Positions 14,294 through 15,222 of a DNA stretch of 15,222 nt are shown here, piece by piece. Numbering within the stretch: position 1 is the first letter of the stretch; each line of letters starts with the position of its first letter. Position numbers and translations under genes: made by a program. The notes under the pieces were generated by a model, which made no database searches, was not told the origin of the DNA, and saw nothing but the letters and a program-made list of their open reading frames with translations. Location: the NCBI GenBank assembly GCA_023485645.1, contig JAMCZM010000009.1, positions 1 to 15,222 of the forward strand, read 5' to 3'. This DNA is from Candidatus Martarchaeota archaeon (GTDB lineage: Archaea > Micrarchaeota > Micrarchaeia > Micrarchaeales > Micrarchaeaceae).

Positions 14294-14443
14294 CAGTCTT
14301 GTCGTCGGTTTTGTTAGCCATAAATTTACCTGAATTTAGCGAAATTTTCTAAGTCCTAAAGCGGTTCATCTGAACCCAAATAATAACGCCTCAAAGCTAT
14401 TTAAACCACTAGCGTTCGAATTCACGAAAATTCGAATCCAAAA
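14294..14443 (-). other. Junction region with tRNA-like repeats and palindromes
   Basis: These 150 bases between the tRNA-Leu fragment and the hydrolase gene hold no convincing gene. Seen here are a second copy of TAAGTCCT (14350-14357; the first is in the tRNA anticodon arm at 14285-14292), a GGTTCA-TC-TGAACC palindrome (14363-14376), a minus-strand TTTAAATA box (14395-14402) and a near copy of the tRNA T-arm sequence (14415-14428). A minus-strand ATG at 14321 opens a 45-codon frame that runs through the tRNA piece and ends in an ATGA overlap with the HD gene. Its first codons are richer in C than the neighbourhood (GAC GAC AAG ACT), but it resembles nothing I know. Confidence 0.5.
14415..14436. 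repeat. Inverted repeat TTCGAATT-cacgaa-AATTCGAA
   Basis: A perfect eight-base inverted repeat with a six-base spacer, beginning seven bases beyond the hydrolase stop codon. It could form a hairpin at the end of that transcript or be a protein-binding palindrome. There is no run of T after it on the minus strand, so a bacterial-type terminator is not well supported. Confidence 0.6.
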
Positions 14444-14974
14444 TTACAAATGCTTTTTTAGTGCTTCTAGTATTTCTGGAGCAGCCGCTTCATTGAAATG
14501 CCCTTTATTTACATATTCATGATATTCCGTACCTAGCTTTTCGTTTATATGGCGAGGTTCTTTTACTGGTATATAAGGATCATCCTTTGAAGCGAATAAC
14601 ACAATCCAGTTTGAATTTCCTTTGATAGCATCCCATTGCCAGTCACCATCATAATACCCGCTTTGTTTTTCTTTTGCTTCGCCTAAATCAGTATAGCACG
14701 CCCCAACTAAAACTACACCCAGTACCTTATGTGTTTCTAGATAACGCATTATAGCCAATGCACCAGACGAATGTCCTACTAGTATAACATCGTCACCTTC
14801 ACCAATTTGTTGCTCTATGAATGGCAACCAATATTGTTTTCTTGCTATGTCGGCATCGGGCATGGTTTTAGCAACAACCGGAATACCAAGCTTCTCAAGT
14901 TCACTCTTAAGATATAGATACCAATTCTCAGAAATATCCGTATTCCCGTTTCCTGGTATTATCATAGTTTTCAT
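14444..14974 (-). CDS. RBBP9/YdeN-family serine hydrolase (alpha/beta hydrolase)
   Basis: A 176-residue small alpha/beta hydrolase. The opening strand MKTMIIPGNGN holds the oxyanion region. The nucleophile elbow is G-H-S-S-G at 67-71 with Ser69. The acid is in the ASKDDPYIPV segment (Asp131 or Asp132), and the catalytic histidine is His159 in KGHFNE. The spacing and the short length match the RBBP9/YdeN family of serine esterases, whose physiological substrates are mostly unknown. The family is common in bacteria, and the gene sits beyond a tRNA fragment, so acquisition by transfer is plausible. Its ATG overlaps the end of the upstream frame by four bases (ATGA), so the two were probably translated together. 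Confidence 0.88.
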   Translation of the reverse strand: MKTMIIPGNGNTDISENWYLYLKSELEKLGIPVVAKTMPDADIARKQYWLPFIEQQIGEGDDVILVGHSSGALAIMRYLETHKVLGVVLVGACYTDLGEAKEKQSGYYDGDWQWDAIKGNSNWIVLFASKDDPYIPVKEPRHINEKLGTEYHEYVNKGHFNEAAAPEILEALKKHL

Positions 14975-15222
14975 TTTCCCACCATATAATTGAATATTCC
15001 AGTATCATTTGTTTTGCCATTCATCTGAGACATCAGATTTTCCATCGCTCTATTAAAGTACAAAAAATACTAATAGTTAATTTTATTGTGTCTCCTGCCT
15101 CAACATCAATCTGTTTTTCTAATTTAGAATTATACATATAATGTGCACCGCTTTCATTTCTATCTATTTGTAATTTTGAAATAACATGCCATTCTCTATC
15201 AGATAACCATGAGATAATTAAT
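14971..15222 (-). pseudogene. C-terminal part of an unknown gene, apparently frameshifted (5' end outside window)
   Basis: On the minus strand one frame enters from the window edge and reads 62 residues (including S-W-L-S-D-R-E-W-H-V and E-A-G-D-T-I-K-L-T-I-S-I-F) to a stop at 15033-15035. A second frame overlaps it from 15069 and reads YFLYFNRAMENLMSQMNGKT and on to a stop at 14971-14973, overlapping the hydrolase ATG by four bases. Adding one T to the six-T run (plus-strand A at 15062-15067) joins them as ISIF-LYFNRAMENL into a single protein that ends exactly at the hydrolase start. This suggests a one-base deletion by slippage, or a sequencing error. The family is unknown to me. The alternative is two separate small frames. 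Confidence 0.45.

Noticed and set aside
1..15222. CRISPR array or insertion sequence
   Set aside because: No regularly spaced repeats, transposase gene or terminal inverted repeats with target duplications were seen.

Overview
The window is AT-rich chromosomal DNA from an archaeon. Diagnostic genes include RNA polymerase subunit K, geranylgeranyl reductase of ether-lipid synthesis, archaeal-type SecF and SecD, NMD3, archease, RIO1 kinase and a class III (Q-S-S-L-E) signal peptide protein. Many starts have a TATA-like box about 22-35 bases upstream, as expected for leaderless or short-leader archaeal transcripts. Compact packing and small hypothetical genes would suit a small-genome lineage such as DPANN (Micrarchaeota/Parvarchaeota-like), but that placement is inference.

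Layout, left to right. 1-730: the 3' part of a metallophosphoesterase gene (+) meets rpoK (-), with one base between their stops. 742-2190: geranylgeranyl reductase (-), directly upstream of rpoK. 2394-2464: an intact tRNA-Cys(GCA) (+). 2548-3756: a coiled-coil protein of unknown function (-). 3806-3976: a 56-residue unknown protein (+), abutting a 6-phosphogluconate dehydrogenase-family gene (-, 3977-4873), followed by archease (-, 4943-5368). A divergent promoter region then leads to a four-CBS protein with a possible hibernation-factor-like C-terminus and a class III signal peptide pilin-like protein (+, 5442-7075). A tight secF-secD-nmd3 operon (-, 7078-10433) follows, then an AhpD-like protein (-), a DUF981 membrane protein (+), RIO1 kinase (+), a histidine-rich unknown (+) and an HD-domain phosphohydrolase (-).

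Most of the window is core cell biology: transcription (rpoK), translation and ribosome maturation (tRNA-Cys, NMD3, RIO1), RNA ligation support (archease), membrane lipid synthesis and protein export (SecDF plus a secreted pilin-like protein).

The right end is different. At 14237-14293 (-) lies the 3' half of a tRNA-Leu(UAA): anticodon loop, long variable arm, T arm and 3' acceptor strand, with no matching 5' half. The preceding stretch on that strand holds short repeats of tRNA pieces and several palindromes. It is followed, further right, by a RBBP9-like serine hydrolase and a gene that appears frameshifted. This looks like the edge of an integrated element that used tRNA-Leu as its attachment site; a split-tRNA half is the more exotic alternative. 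It is the most interesting part of the window.
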